Numbered from the stretch's first letter, positions 16,133 through 25,120 are shown. The stretch: DNA of 64,000 bases from Streptomyces parvulus (GCF_014648855.1 NZ_BMRX01000003.1:124001-188000); one strand, 5' to 3'. Notes: generated from the sequence alone by a model not told the origin. Numbers and translations: made by a program.

Positions 16133-17482
16133 ATGACGTCGGGCGACACACGGAACCAACCGGCAGAACAACCGAGGGGCATTCCGGGCGGCGCTCCTGG
16201 CAGCGTCCCTTCCGCGACCGCGACCGGCCGCGCGGACACACGCCTCGTGGTGATCCGCGGCAACTCGGCCTCAGGCAAGTCGAGCGTGGCCCAGGGCCTG
16301 CGGGATCACCACGGCCGTGGCATCGCGATCGTGGGCCAGGACGTCATCCGCCGGAACGTCCTCAGGGAACACGACACCGCCCGCGGCGCCAACATCGCCC
16401 TGCTCGGCAGGATCGCGCGCGAAGCACTGGACGCCGGCTTCCACGTCGTACTCGAAGGGATTCTGTACGCCGACCGGTACGCCCACATGATCACGTCCCT
16501 GGTACGGGACCACCGCGGCGTCTCCCACTGCTACTACCTCGACGTGCCGCTGGAGGCGACGCTGGTCCGGCACGCCTCGAAGGCGGACGCCGCGTACCGG
16601 GAGCAGGTCACCGACAGCCACCTCGCCTCCTGGTACCGCGAGCGCGACCTGCTGCCCGGCGGTCCGGAGACCGTGATCCCGGCGGACAGCTCGCTGCGGG
16701 ACACGGTCGCGTCCATCCTGCGCGAAACCGGCCTCGCCTCCGCCCGCCCCCACCCGGCGCCCGACCACCGGCACTTTCAGGCGGACTCGGCGAACCCACC
16801 GGTGCTGTTGTCCGATCCTCGGGTCGCTGCGGTCCCGGTGCGTGAGTGCGGGGAGCCGCTCGTCGACGTGCGCGACCACGGCTTGCGCGTCGATCCCCGC
16901 AAGCAGGACCCGGCGGGCGCGTTCGCCCACGTCCGCGAGGGCGTCCTGGCGCGTCTGAAGCACGCCCGCTCACTCCTGCCCGCCGGCACCGACCTGCTGT
17001 TCGTCGAGGGCTACCGGCCACTCGCCCTGCAACAGCGCTACTTCACCGAGTACCGGGACGAGCTGGCCGCCTCGCACCCCGAGTGGACGGCCGACCGGCT
17101 GCACCGGGCCGCCGCCCGACACGTGTCACCGCCGCGGATCGCGCCGCATTCCGCCGGCGCGGCCGTGGACGTCACCCTCGTCGACCAGGACGGCAACGAA
17201 CTCGACCTCGGCACCCGCGTCAACGCCTCCCCCGAGGAGAGCGACGGAGCGTGCTACACGCACGCCGCGAACATCAGCGACCCCGCACGTCGCCACCGCA
17301 CGCTCCTGCTCAACGCGATGGAGAACGCCGGCTTCACCAACTACGGCACCGAGTTCTGGCACTTCTCCACGGGCGACCGCTACGACGCCCTGCTACGACG
17401 GCACCAACACGCCCGCTACGGCCCGATCGAACTGCCCCGGCACCCTGACACCCCCGGGGCCCGGCCCCTCACAGACCGATGA
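16133..17482 (+). CDS. P-loop kinase fused to a VanX-type D-Ala-D-Ala dipeptidase
   Basis: The 449-aa protein starts at ATG 16133 after AAGGGG. Residues about 36-210 are an AAA_33/zeta-like P-loop kinase: Walker A GNSASGKS (43-50), 'IVGQDVIRRNVLRE', 'HVVLEGILYADRY', 'YYLDVPLEATLVRH'. Residues about 235-445 are a Peptidase_M15/VanX domain with every key residue aligned: substrate Arg R295 in 'EGYRP', zinc ligands H339 and D346 in 'HSAGAAVD', catalytic Glu E407 and zinc ligand H410 in 'EFWH'. There is no signal peptide, so it is cytoplasmic like VanX. VanX enzymes hydrolyse D-Ala-D-Ala and spare depsipeptides. The fused kinase may phosphorylate a sugar nucleotide, antibiotic or dipeptide; its substrate is unknown. 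Confidence 0.88.
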   Translation: MTSGDTRNQPAEQPRGIPGGAPGSVPSATATGRADTRLVVIRGNSASGKSSVAQGLRDHHGRGIAIVGQDVIRRNVLREHDTARGANIALLGRIAREALDAGFHVVLEGILYADRYAHMITSLVRDHRGVSHCYYLDVPLEATLVRHASKADAAYREQVTDSHLASWYRERDLLPGGPETVIPADSSLRDTVASILRETGLASARPHPAPDHRHFQADSANPPVLLSDPRVAAVPVRECGEPLVDVRDHGLRVDPRKQDPAGAFAHVREGVLARLKHARSLLPAGTDLLFVEGYRPLALQQRYFTEYRDELAASHPEWTADRLHRAAARHVSPPRIAPHSAGAAVDVTLVDQDGNELDLGTRVNASPEESDGACYTHAANISDPARRHRTLLLNAMENAGFTNYGTEFWHFSTGDRYDALLRRHQHARYGPIELPRHPDTPGARPLTDR

Positions 17483-17527
17483 CTCACGGACAGCCACCGG
17501 ACGTGACCGGCGGGCCGTGCCGGTACG

Positions 17528-17548
17528 GGGCCGGCAGCGCGCCGGCCC
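17528..17548. terminator. GC-rich convergent terminator hairpin
   Basis: GGGCCGGC and GCCGGCCC flank a 5-nt loop between the convergent kinase-dipeptidase and NlpC/P60 genes. Confidence 0.65.
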
Positions 17549-17586
17549 GAAGCCTGCCGACGCGCTTCACACGCTCTCCAGGCGCG

Positions 17587-18915
17587 TCAGTACCAGCCGG
17601 TGCAGGCGATCGTCCCGCCCTTCCCGTTGGTGCCGCAGGCGCGCATCACCAGCCCGTTGTCATTCCACTGGGTGGTGTACGCGTCGCCGCCCGAGGTGAC
17701 CGTGGTGTAGCCGAGCATCGGTTCCCAGGTCTGCCCGCCGTCGCTGCTGCGGTCGACCCAGATCTCGTCACCGACGGTGCCGCCGATGATGCGCCCCCAG
17801 GCGCACGCGGTCGTGCCGTTGTAACGCAGCTCCACGGTGCGACCCCACACGGTGGTCGACTTGGCCGTCCACGCGCCCGCGGAGTTCGGCTCGGTGCCGT
17901 CGCCGCAGGACGTGTTCGAGTCGGCCCCGTCCAGCGTGCCTCCGATGGCCGCGTACTGCCCGCACGACGGTACGCCCGGAATGACGGCGGGGCCTTGCAG
18001 GAACAGGTTGCTCACCCAGCTGCGGTAGTCCGGCAGATAGGTCCAGACGTTGTTGACCATGCCGTCGACGGTGACCCGTTCACCCACCCGCTGGCACAGC
18101 GCCCTGACGGCGACGGAGATGCCGTTGCCGTTCTGCCACTTGACCGGGCTGCCGGTGTGGGAGTTCTCGCGCAGATTGGGCTGGCCCCACGTCTTCACGT
18201 GCTGGCCGAGTCCGTCGTACTCCCAGACCGGGAACACGCCTGCGGTGTGCGGCCGGAACGCCCCCTGGTATCGGTCCCACCGGGCGTCCGCGACCCGGAC
18301 GACGTCGCCCGAGTTGGGCGCCTCCACCACCTTGCCGTCGCCGAGGTAGAGCGCGACGTGTGTGATGCCCGTGCCGAAGTAGAGGATGTCCCCGGGCAGC
18401 AGCGGGGCCTCGCCCTGCTCCTTGGTGAACTTGGTGTGGGCGTATCCCGGGTTCTGCCAGGTGGACTGCGTGGTGCGCTCGCTGACGATGTCCTGCCGGG
18501 TCGCCTTGTACCAGGCCCAGCGCACCAGCCCGATGCAGTCGAAGCTCCAGAGCTTGGGGTCCCCGTAGGACCGTGGGTCGGTCGGGTCGATCATGCCCTG
18601 GCTCGGCCCGGGAAGCCCCTGGGCGTGGCCACCGCCCCACGCGTAACTCCACCCGACGTAGCGGCAGGCGACCTCCACCGCGTCCACCGCGGTCGCGCTC
18701 GCCCCGGGCTTCAGCGGCGCGCAGGCAGCCGCCGCCTCACGGGCGGCGGTCGAGGCGGCGGTCGCCGGCGGTGCCGCCGGCGCGGCGGCTGCGGCCGTCG
18801 TCGTGGCCGGCAGCCCCAGACAGGCCGTCGCCATCACCACTGCGAGCAGCACTCTCAGCAGGTGCGTTCGGTCGAGCGGTCTTCGACCGTCGCCCCCTCG
18901 CTCACTCGGTCTCAT
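17587..18915 (-). CDS. Secreted NlpC/P60 endopeptidase with C-terminal DUF2690-like domain
   Basis: The 442-aa protein carries a long signal region (residues 1-~45, 'LLRVLLAVVMATACLG'). Residues about 75-240 are NlpC/P60: nucleophile Cys in 'SFDCIGLVRWAW' and His in 'ITHVALYLGDGKVVEAPNSG'. This papain-like fold cleaves peptidoglycan stem peptides. The last ~110 residues ('TVWGRTVELRYNGTTACAWGRI', 'GDEIWVDRSSDGG') match the DUF2690 pattern, possibly a wall or ligand-binding module. An acidic insertion separates the two. It is downstream of the SH3-like secreted protein on the same strand (64 bp), suggesting an operon. Confidence 0.85.
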   Translation of the reverse strand: MRPSERGGDGRRPLDRTHLLRVLLAVVMATACLGLPATTTAAAAAPAAPPATAASTAAREAAAACAPLKPGASATAVDAVEVACRYVGWSYAWGGGHAQGLPGPSQGMIDPTDPRSYGDPKLWSFDCIGLVRWAWYKATRQDIVSERTTQSTWQNPGYAHTKFTKEQGEAPLLPGDILYFGTGITHVALYLGDGKVVEAPNSGDVVRVADARWDRYQGAFRPHTAGVFPVWEYDGLGQHVKTWGQPNLRENSHTGSPVKWQNGNGISVAVRALCQRVGERVTVDGMVNNVWTYLPDYRSWVSNLFLQGPAVIPGVPSCGQYAAIGGTLDGADSNTSCGDGTEPNSAGAWTAKSTTVWGRTVELRYNGTTACAWGRIIGGTVGDEIWVDRSSDGGQTWEPMLGYTTVTSGGDAYTTQWNDNGLVMRACGTNGKGGTIACTGWY

Positions 18916-18979
18916 CTCGTGTCCCCCGTTTCTGGTCGTGCCGTGGTCAATCGGGCAGGACCGACCTCTCGACGTCGTG

Positions 18980-19366
18980 TCAGCAACTCGGCACGCCGTC
19001 GATCCAGTTGGTGGCGTTGTCGGTGTAGTAGCTGGCCATGTAGCCGCGATGGCCGCTCGCGGTGAGCACCCATACCCAGTACGGGTTGCCGCCGACGCTC
19101 TGCGCGCCTTCCTGCTGGCAGTACACCCACACCTGCGCGGGACTGCTCACCGTCGTCTGCACGGTGGGGCAGTTGGCGGCGGACGGGTACAGATAGCACT
19201 GCTCTCCGCCACCGGCACGGACGTTCACGCCGGAGGCCCAGACACCGTAGTAGCCCTCGCCGTGCCCGGTCGCGTGGGCAGAGCCCGCCGTGCCGAAGAC
19301 GAGGCCGGCGGCGGCGACGGCCGTGGAGGCCACGGCCGCGGCGGCGGTTCTCACGGAACGAATCAT
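18980..19366 (-). CDS. Secreted SH3-like small protein
   Basis: The 128-aa protein starts at ATG 19366 behind AGGAGG. A signal peptide ends at 'GSAHA'. The mature domain 'GVNVRAGGGEQCYLYP', 'VWVYCQQEG', 'YWVWVLTASGHRGYMASYY' follows the bacterial SH3 pattern and contains five Cys that may form disulfides. Such domains bind wall peptides. It precedes the NlpC/P60 gene and faces a divergent LysR regulator, so the pair may be controlled together. Confidence 0.75.
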   Translation of the reverse strand: MIRSVRTAAAAVASTAVAAAGLVFGTAGSAHATGHGEGYYGVWASGVNVRAGGGEQCYLYPSAANCPTVQTTVSSPAQVWVYCQQEGAQSVGGNPYWVWVLTASGHRGYMASYYTDNATNWIDGVPSC

Positions 19367-19476
19367 GATGCTGTCCTCCTGGGAAGGCTGGGGCTCGTCG
19401 AGTGACGGCCCGTCGACTATCACACGGGCAACATGAGGAGGTCAGTGAACCGAGGGTGCATGATGTCTTGCGATGG

Positions 19477-19492
19477 ATAACGAGCGCGTTAT
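19477..19492. promoter_or_regulatory. 16-bp palindrome, candidate LysR operator
   Basis: ATAACG-AGCG-CGTTAT forms 6-bp perfect arms between the divergent SH3-like and LysR genes, 36 bp before the LysR start. An A/T-ended dyad in this location fits a LysR-type recognition site. Confidence 0.55.
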
Positions 19493-19527
19493 GTCAGCAG
19501 GTTGGACGGGTGGAGGGGGACTTCTCC

Positions 19528-20469
19528 GTGGGAGCGTCCAGGTCGAGGGAGCCGAGCATTCATCAGCTGCGGCTGTTCCTCACGCTGAATGAGGAGCTCC
19601 ATTTCGGTCGCGCCGCCGCGCGTTTGTTCATCACGCAGCCGGCGCTGAGCCAGCAGATCCGAGAGCTGGAGAAGCGCTTGGGGGTAGGTGTGGTGGAACG
19701 CTCGGGCCGGACCCTTCGTCTCACCGAAGCGGGGCAGGCACTGCTCCCCGAAGCTCGAGCGGCGATCGGCGCTGTCGACCGGCTGCGGCGCGTCGCCGAC
19801 GCCCAGGTACGGCAGGCTTCCGGCCGGCTCGTCGTAGGAACGATGGGAGCGGAGGCTTCCATGAAGCACACACGCTCCGTGCTCGGCCTGCTCCGCGACC
19901 GTCACCCGGGCATGTCCGTACAGCTGGTCAATCTGGGCTTCGGCGATCATCTTGCCGCGCTGGCACAGCAGGAGGCCGATGTCGTCTTCCTCCGCCCGCC
20001 GGTGACGGACGACATAGAGGTGCACCACTTGGCGACGGAGCCGCGCGTGGCGTGTGTGGCCGCCGATCACCCGTTGGCGGCCCTGCCCGCTCTCACCGTG
20101 GCCCACTTCTCCGGTGTGCCCGTGGTCGACATGCCCCGGCAGGTGCCGCGCCTGTGGTGGGACTTCTGGGCGGTCGACCCGCGTCCCGACGGCAGCCGTG
20201 TCCGCTACGGACCGGTGGTCACCGACATGGAGTCGTTGCTGCACACCGTGGCCGCCGGTGAAGCGATGTGCTTCCTGCCGGCGGCCGCCCGCGAGTACTT
20301 CGCCCGGCCGGGCGTCACGTACGTCGACGTGGCCGACCTCGCGCCCTCCACGTCTGCCCTCGCCTGGTTGAGGGCCAGGCGGAACGAAGCCACCGTCAGG
20401 GCTGTCCGGCACGCGGCACGAGAGGCGATGACGCGCGACGTGACCGACCCACAGACGCTGCCCGCCTGA
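19528..20469 (+). CDS. LysR-family transcriptional regulator
   Basis: The 313-aa protein has normal length if started at GTG 19528, 7 nt after GGAGGGGGA; earlier in-frame starts add unconserved sequence. The HTH is 'IHQLRLFLTLNEELHFGRAAARLFITQPALSQQIRELEKRLG' in two overlapping blocks. Residues about 95-300 form the periplasmic-binding-like effector domain. It is divergent from two secreted wall proteins and is likely their regulator. The inducer is unknown. Confidence 0.92.
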   Translation: MGASRSREPSIHQLRLFLTLNEELHFGRAAARLFITQPALSQQIRELEKRLGVGVVERSGRTLRLTEAGQALLPEARAAIGAVDRLRRVADAQVRQASGRLVVGTMGAEASMKHTRSVLGLLRDRHPGMSVQLVNLGFGDHLAALAQQEADVVFLRPPVTDDIEVHHLATEPRVACVAADHPLAALPALTVAHFSGVPVVDMPRQVPRLWWDFWAVDPRPDGSRVRYGPVVTDMESLLHTVAAGEAMCFLPAAAREYFARPGVTYVDVADLAPSTSALAWLRARRNEATVRAVRHAAREAMTRDVTDPQTLPA

Positions 20470-20543
20470 AACCCGTCAGGGGCCGCGAGGCGCCGTCGCC
20501 GTGGCAGGATTTTGGTTTCTCGAGGATCCGGCGATCCCGATGC

Positions 20544-22727
20544 CTAACGCCCCGGTCCGTCGGAGCTGCGCTCGTCTTGACCGCGGCGCTCGAGCAGGCC
20601 GGCGGCGAAGGCGAAGGCGTGTCCCGTCTTGGCGTGCGCTTGTCCCAACTGCTTGCTCAGGATCAGCGCACCCCTGTGCGCGAGGCCCGCTCCGGTGGGG
20701 TCACCCAGAGCCGACATGACTCGGGCCTTGAGGAGCAAGGCGTACCCGAGGTAGAGGTGGTCGGGTGCGTAGCGGGCCTCGCGGATGCGGAGCGCCCGGT
20801 CGATCAGCGGCGCGGCCGCACTCGGGTCGTCGAGGTCGAGGTGGACGGTCGCCAGTGCGATCAGGTCGAAGCTGACATAGGGATCGTCCTGTCCATACGC
20901 CGCCTCGTCGATGCGCAGCGCGCTCTCTGCCAGCGGTAACGCGGCCTCGTGGTCACCGAGTGCGCACAGGATGCGTGCCAGGGTTGCCAGATCCGTTGCG
21001 ATGGCCGTGCTGTCGGACGGAAGGCAGGACTGGTGCAGGCTCAGCGCACGTTCCGCCGGCGGACGGGCGAGCAGAGCCGAGCCGCGCTCCCGGTAGATCT
21101 GCGCCAAAGTGATCAGGTCGAAGCCGATCTCGGCCTCCCTGTCTTCCAGCGACTCGTTGATCGCAAGGGCACGTTCACACAAGGGCAGTGCCACCCCGTA
21201 GTCGCCGATCGACAGGAGAAACACCGCTGCCAGCCTCAGCAGCAGCGCCGTCTCCTCGGCACACTCGGCGGGTGGCTCGTCCCTGGTCGACATGACCACG
21301 TGCGGGAGGAGGACCTGCCATCGCGAGCGCGCGTCGGGGACGCCGTGGATGTCGTGAGGAACTGCCCGGAGCAGCGCACGGCACAGCCGCACACGAGCCT
21401 CGGCGCGCGCGACGTCCGGCATCGAGCAGCGGACGGCGGCCTGTACCAGCCGATGCAGCACGAGGCAGGAGAGCTGGCGTCTCGCGAGCCCGAGTCCGGC
21501 CAGAGCACCGACGGTCGTGTCCCATGCCACCGGGTCCGCCGCGGCTGCGCCCCACAGGTCGGCGCTGCCGCTGAACAGGTCCAGCGGGATCGGTTCCGGC
21601 GCCAGCAGAGAACAGAGTTCCAGCAGCTGTTTCGCCTGTGGTCGCTCGCTTTCCAGCCGTCGTACGCTCAGGTCCCACAGGGTGGCGACCACGACTGCCG
21701 GCCGGTCCGCCGACTCGCCCAGCGCGATCATGTCCTCCAGCCGCGAGGTCAGCAGTGCCAGGTAGTCCTCGGGCGGGGTGTGGTGGTAGTCCATGTAACC
21801 GGCCGCCTGCTCCAGGGCGAGTGGCAGGTCGCCCAAGTGCTCGGCGATCCGGTCCGCCGCCGCTGGGGTCATGCCGTCGACCCGCCGGTCCAGCAGCTCC
21901 ATCGCCTCCGTCCTGGTGAACACGTCCAGGTCGACTACGCCGGCTCTGCTCGACCAGCCGCGTGTCCTGGTCGTGACGACGACGTGACCGCTGCCCTCCG
22001 CATCGCCGGAAGGGAGCACGTTCACCAGGGGGCCCGGTCTGTCCCCGTTGTCGAGGATGAGCAGCCAGGGGCTGTGCTCCCGCAGCGCGCCGTACACCTG
22101 TGGGACGACCTGCCCGGAGTGCACCCCCGCCGGCCCCAACTCCTTTGCCAGTGAGGCGAACTGCGACGTGACAAGGCTGGGATCCTCGGCATCGATGAAC
22201 GCTACGAACCGGTACTGCGACTGGTAGCGGTAGGCGTACTCGACCGCGAGCTGCGTCTTACCGGCCCCTCCCAGGCCGTGCACGGCCTGCACCGCGGCTC
22301 CGCCGCCCGAGGTGAGCCGGCGCCTCAACTCCCGCAGTACGGCGTCGCGGCCGGTGAAGTGAGGATTGCGCGGTGGCAGGCGGGAGCCCGAGCAGCGCGG
22401 CGCCGGCGCACGGGCCTCGGCGGCGGTATCGAGCAGGTCCGTGAGAGTGGCGTGATCGGCGCGCAGCCGCGCGAGTTCCTCCTCCAAAGCCAGTGCGATC
22501 CTGCCCGTGTGCGCGGCGCGGACGCATGCACCCGCATAGGCCGCGACCCGCTCCCACGGCGGCGGCTTGGTGAACTTGCCCGTCAGCAGGTCCGACAGGG
22601 ACGACCGTGTGAGGACCTTGGTCTGGTCGTGGGCCAGCAGTTGGGCCTGGGTGGGTGACCCGGAGGACGTGCGCAGCCGTTGCAACCGGCGGACAAACCA
22701 CTGTTGCGGTGCACTCGGCAACTCCAT
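20544..22727 (-). CDS. STAND ATPase: HTH, NB-ARC and TPR repeats
   Basis: The 727-aa protein starts at ATG 22727 ('MELPSAPQQWF'). The N-terminal ~65 residues look like an XRE-type HTH ('SSLSDLLTGKFTKPPPWERV'). NB-ARC begins about 125: Walker A GLGGAGKT (151-158), Walker B 'WLLILDNGD', then 'GDLPLALEQAAGYMDYH' (GLPL-like). From about 480 onward there are at least five TPR-like repeats ('ALPLCERALAINESL', 'ALPLAESALRIDEAAYG', 'AAPLIDRALRIREARYA'). This architecture serves as a ligand-gated switch in transcription control, and sometimes in phage or stress sensing. The ligand is unknown. Confidence 0.85.
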   Translation of the reverse strand: MELPSAPQQWFVRRLQRLRTSSGSPTQAQLLAHDQTKVLTRSSLSDLLTGKFTKPPPWERVAAYAGACVRAAHTGRIALALEEELARLRADHATLTDLLDTAAEARAPAPRCSGSRLPPRNPHFTGRDAVLRELRRRLTSGGGAAVQAVHGLGGAGKTQLAVEYAYRYQSQYRFVAFIDAEDPSLVTSQFASLAKELGPAGVHSGQVVPQVYGALREHSPWLLILDNGDRPGPLVNVLPSGDAEGSGHVVVTTRTRGWSSRAGVVDLDVFTRTEAMELLDRRVDGMTPAAADRIAEHLGDLPLALEQAAGYMDYHHTPPEDYLALLTSRLEDMIALGESADRPAVVVATLWDLSVRRLESERPQAKQLLELCSLLAPEPIPLDLFSGSADLWGAAAADPVAWDTTVGALAGLGLARRQLSCLVLHRLVQAAVRCSMPDVARAEARVRLCRALLRAVPHDIHGVPDARSRWQVLLPHVVMSTRDEPPAECAEETALLLRLAAVFLLSIGDYGVALPLCERALAINESLEDREAEIGFDLITLAQIYRERGSALLARPPAERALSLHQSCLPSDSTAIATDLATLARILCALGDHEAALPLAESALRIDEAAYGQDDPYVSFDLIALATVHLDLDDPSAAAPLIDRALRIREARYAPDHLYLGYALLLKARVMSALGDPTGAGLAHRGALILSKQLGQAHAKTGHAFAFAAGLLERRGQDERSSDGPGR

Positions 22728-22926
22728 GTATGAGGCTCTCCCCCATCCTGCTCTCCGGAATCGTCCGGGATCCCGAGGTTCTGAAGGCAACTCTTGCAGC
22801 GCGGACACCGGGTGCATCCGGGTTCCTCCGGGACCGCCGCATCCGAACGACCGCGTCCCTCAACGTAGTCGGCGAATCCCACAACGAGATTCCTCGCCCG
22901 AAGCATCAACGAGAGGACGCAGAACG

Positions 22927-23463
22927 ATGAAGAAGTTCATGGGGAGTCTGTTCGTCATCAGCGCCGTGCTGATCGCGACGCCGGCTTCGGCCTCACCCGG
23001 GACGGAATCCGCACGGCCGGTCTCGACCGGGTCGTACTGCTCCACGAGCCTGAGCACCGGCGACTCCGCCTGCTACGAGACCGAAGCCGCACTGCGGAAG
23101 CACGTATCGGCGTCGGCAGAGCTGGATCTGGTCTACCTGTACAACTGGTACAACTTCCAGGGCGGGGGCGGGTACAGGGTCCTGACCGGCACGCAGGCCT
23201 GCTCGGCGGAGACCAGCCCGGTGGAGTACTACGACGGGAACCTCGGCGACGACGTCTGGTACCCCAACGGGTTGAACCTGAACGACTCCATCACGTCCGT
23301 GCAGACCGCGAACAAGTGCGACATCAAGTTCTTCGAGGGGACGAACTTCACCGGCGCCTCCACCTCCTACATCGACAAGTGCTCCTTCCTCGGCGGCGGA
23401 GGAGTGGGCGACTGCCCCGCCGGCAACTGGAACGACCGGGCGAGTTCCTACTACATCAGCTGA
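22927..23463 (+). CDS. Secreted beta/gamma-crystallin-like (peptidase inhibitor I36-type) protein
   Basis: The 178-aa protein has a clear signal peptide (residues 1-~22, 'FMGSLFVISAVLIATPASA'). The mature chain shows two Greek-key-like units, 'LYNWYNFQGGGGYRVL' and 'IKFFEGTNFTGASTSYI', each with the aromatic-Gly-Ser pattern of beta/gamma crystallins and actinomycete I36 inhibitors, plus 'LNDSITSVQ'. It has several Cys. It may bind calcium or proteases outside the cell. It is divergent from the STAND gene. Confidence 0.8.
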   Translation: MKKFMGSLFVISAVLIATPASASPGTESARPVSTGSYCSTSLSTGDSACYETEAALRKHVSASAELDLVYLYNWYNFQGGGGYRVLTGTQACSAETSPVEYYDGNLGDDVWYPNGLNLNDSITSVQTANKCDIKFFEGTNFTGASTSYIDKCSFLGGGGVGDCPAGNWNDRASSYYIS

Positions 23464-23496
23464 CGACCGAGCCAAGCCGCTGTCCCTGCTGATCAC

Positions 23497-23523
23497 TGCG
23501 GGCCACCGTCACGACGGCCCGCA
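23497..23523 (+). terminator. Terminator after the crystallin-like gene
   Basis: TGCGGGCC and GGCCCGCA can pair, with an inner GTC-AC-GAC extension and a 3-nt bulge. It is located 34 nt past the stop. Confidence 0.65.
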
Positions 23524-23713
23524 GTTCCAGCCCGTTCTAGAACGCATCCGCCTACTCCAGGCCGCCGAAGTGCCCCCGTGGTAAGGACGCATGGGGACTG
23601 CGCGCACAGATCGCCCCCGAACTATGGTGTCCCACCACATACGCCCCTGACCTGCCCCTTCCTACGGTATGGCGACACGCAACCGTCCCCGCAGATCGTA
23701 GGAAGTGGTGCCG

Positions 23714-25096
23714 ATGTCGTCGCCAGCAAGCGCTCCACCAGCCCCGAACAACCTCAAGCGCATCGTCGCCGCCTCCCTCATCGGCACCACCATCGAGTGG
23801 TACGACTTCTTCCTCTACGGCTCCGCCGCCGCCCTCGTCTTCAACAAGCTGTTCTTCCCGGACTCCGACCCGCTGGTCGGCACGCTGCTCTCGTTCCTCA
23901 CGTACGCGGTCGGCTTCGCCGCGCGGCCGCTGGGCGCGCTGGTGTTCGGGCACTACGGAGACCGCCTCGGCCGCAAGAAACTGCTGGTGCTGAGCCTGTT
24001 GATGATGGGCGGGGCGACCTTCGCGATCGGGCTGCTCCCCACCCACGCGACCATCGGCACCGCCGCCCCCGTGCTGCTGACCGTGCTGCGTCTAGTCCAG
24101 GGCTTCGCCCTCGGCGGCGAGTGGGGCGGTGCCGTGCTGCTGGTGTCGGAGCACGGGGACGCGCGACGCCGCGGCTTCTGGGCGTCCTGGCCGCAGACCG
24201 GGGCGCCGGCGGGGCAGCTGCTGGCCACGGGTGTGCTGTCGCTGCTGACGGCCCTCCTGTCGGACAGCGCTTTCAACAGCTGGGGCTGGCGGATACCGTT
24301 CCTCCTCTCCGGCGTCCTCGTGATGGTCGGCCTGTGGATCCGGCTCTCGGTGGACGAATCGCCCGTCTTCAAGCAGGCGCTGGCGCAGGCGGAGACGCGC
24401 AAGGCGGAGGCCGAGCCGATGCCGCTGGTCGCGGTCCTGCGGCACCACTGGCGCGACGTACTGATCGCGATGGGCGCCCGCATGGCGGAGAACATCAGCT
24501 ACTACGTCATCACCGCCTTCATCCTCGTCTACGCCACCACCGCGGCCGACCTCTCCAAGCAGACCGCGCTCAACGCGGTGCTGATCGCCTCCGCCGTGCA
24601 CTTCGCGGTCATCCCGGCCTGGGGCGCCCTGTCCGACCGGATCGGGCGACGGCCGGTCTATCTGCTGGGCGCGGCCGGTGTGGGGCTGTGGATGTTCCCG
24701 TTCTTCATGCTGATCGACTCCGGCGACTTCGGCAGTCTGCTGCTCGCGGTGACGGTGGGCCTGGTCCTGCACGGCGCCATGTACGCGCCCCAGGCCGCCT
24801 TCTTCTCCGAGATGTTCGCGACCCGGATGCGCTACTCCGGCGCCTCGATCGGCGCCCAGTTCGCCTCCGTGGCGGCCGGTGCGCCGGCGCCGCTGATCGC
24901 CACCGCGCTGCTGTCCGAGTACGACAGCTCCACCCCCATCTCCCTGTACGTCATCGCCTCCGTCCTGCTGACCCTGGTCGCGGTGGGCGTCGCCAAGGAG
25001 ACGCGCCACCGGGACCTCGCGGAGCCCATGGCGTCCCCCGGGGAGGCGGAGGAGGCGTCGGCGGCCCCCCGTAAGCAGGGAGCCCGCTCCGTCTGA
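23714..25096 (+). CDS. MFS transporter of the metabolite:H+ symporter (ShiA/ProP-like) type
   Basis: The 460-aa protein has twelve predicted TM helices. Diagnostic features are 'IGTTIEWYDFFLYGSAAAL' in TM1, 'GHYGDRLGRKKLL' in loop 2-3, and 'GFALGGEWGGAVLLVSEH' in TM4, all typical of the MHS subfamily (shikimate, alpha-ketoglutarate, proline/betaine). A role in organic-acid uptake is likely. It converges on the PucR regulator of a 3-hydroxybutyrate dehydrogenase, which fits a monocarboxylate substrate but does not prove it. Confidence 0.88.
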   Translation: MSSPASAPPAPNNLKRIVAASLIGTTIEWYDFFLYGSAAALVFNKLFFPDSDPLVGTLLSFLTYAVGFAARPLGALVFGHYGDRLGRKKLLVLSLLMMGGATFAIGLLPTHATIGTAAPVLLTVLRLVQGFALGGEWGGAVLLVSEHGDARRRGFWASWPQTGAPAGQLLATGVLSLLTALLSDSAFNSWGWRIPFLLSGVLVMVGLWIRLSVDESPVFKQALAQAETRKAEAEPMPLVAVLRHHWRDVLIAMGARMAENISYYVITAFILVYATTAADLSKQTALNAVLIASAVHFAVIPAWGALSDRIGRRPVYLLGAAGVGLWMFPFFMLIDSGDFGSLLLAVTVGLVLHGAMYAPQAAFFSEMFATRMRYSGASIGAQFASVAAGAPAPLIATALLSEYDSSTPISLYVIASVLLTLVAVGVAKETRHRDLAEPMASPGEAEEASAAPRKQGARSV

Positions 25097-25120
25097 GCCC
25101 GCCCCCCCTTCAGACACCGG

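Noticed and set aside
20544..22727. Confirmed anti-phage STAND system
   Set aside because: No effector domain such as a nuclease or TIR and no neighbouring defence genes; an HTH suggests regulation.
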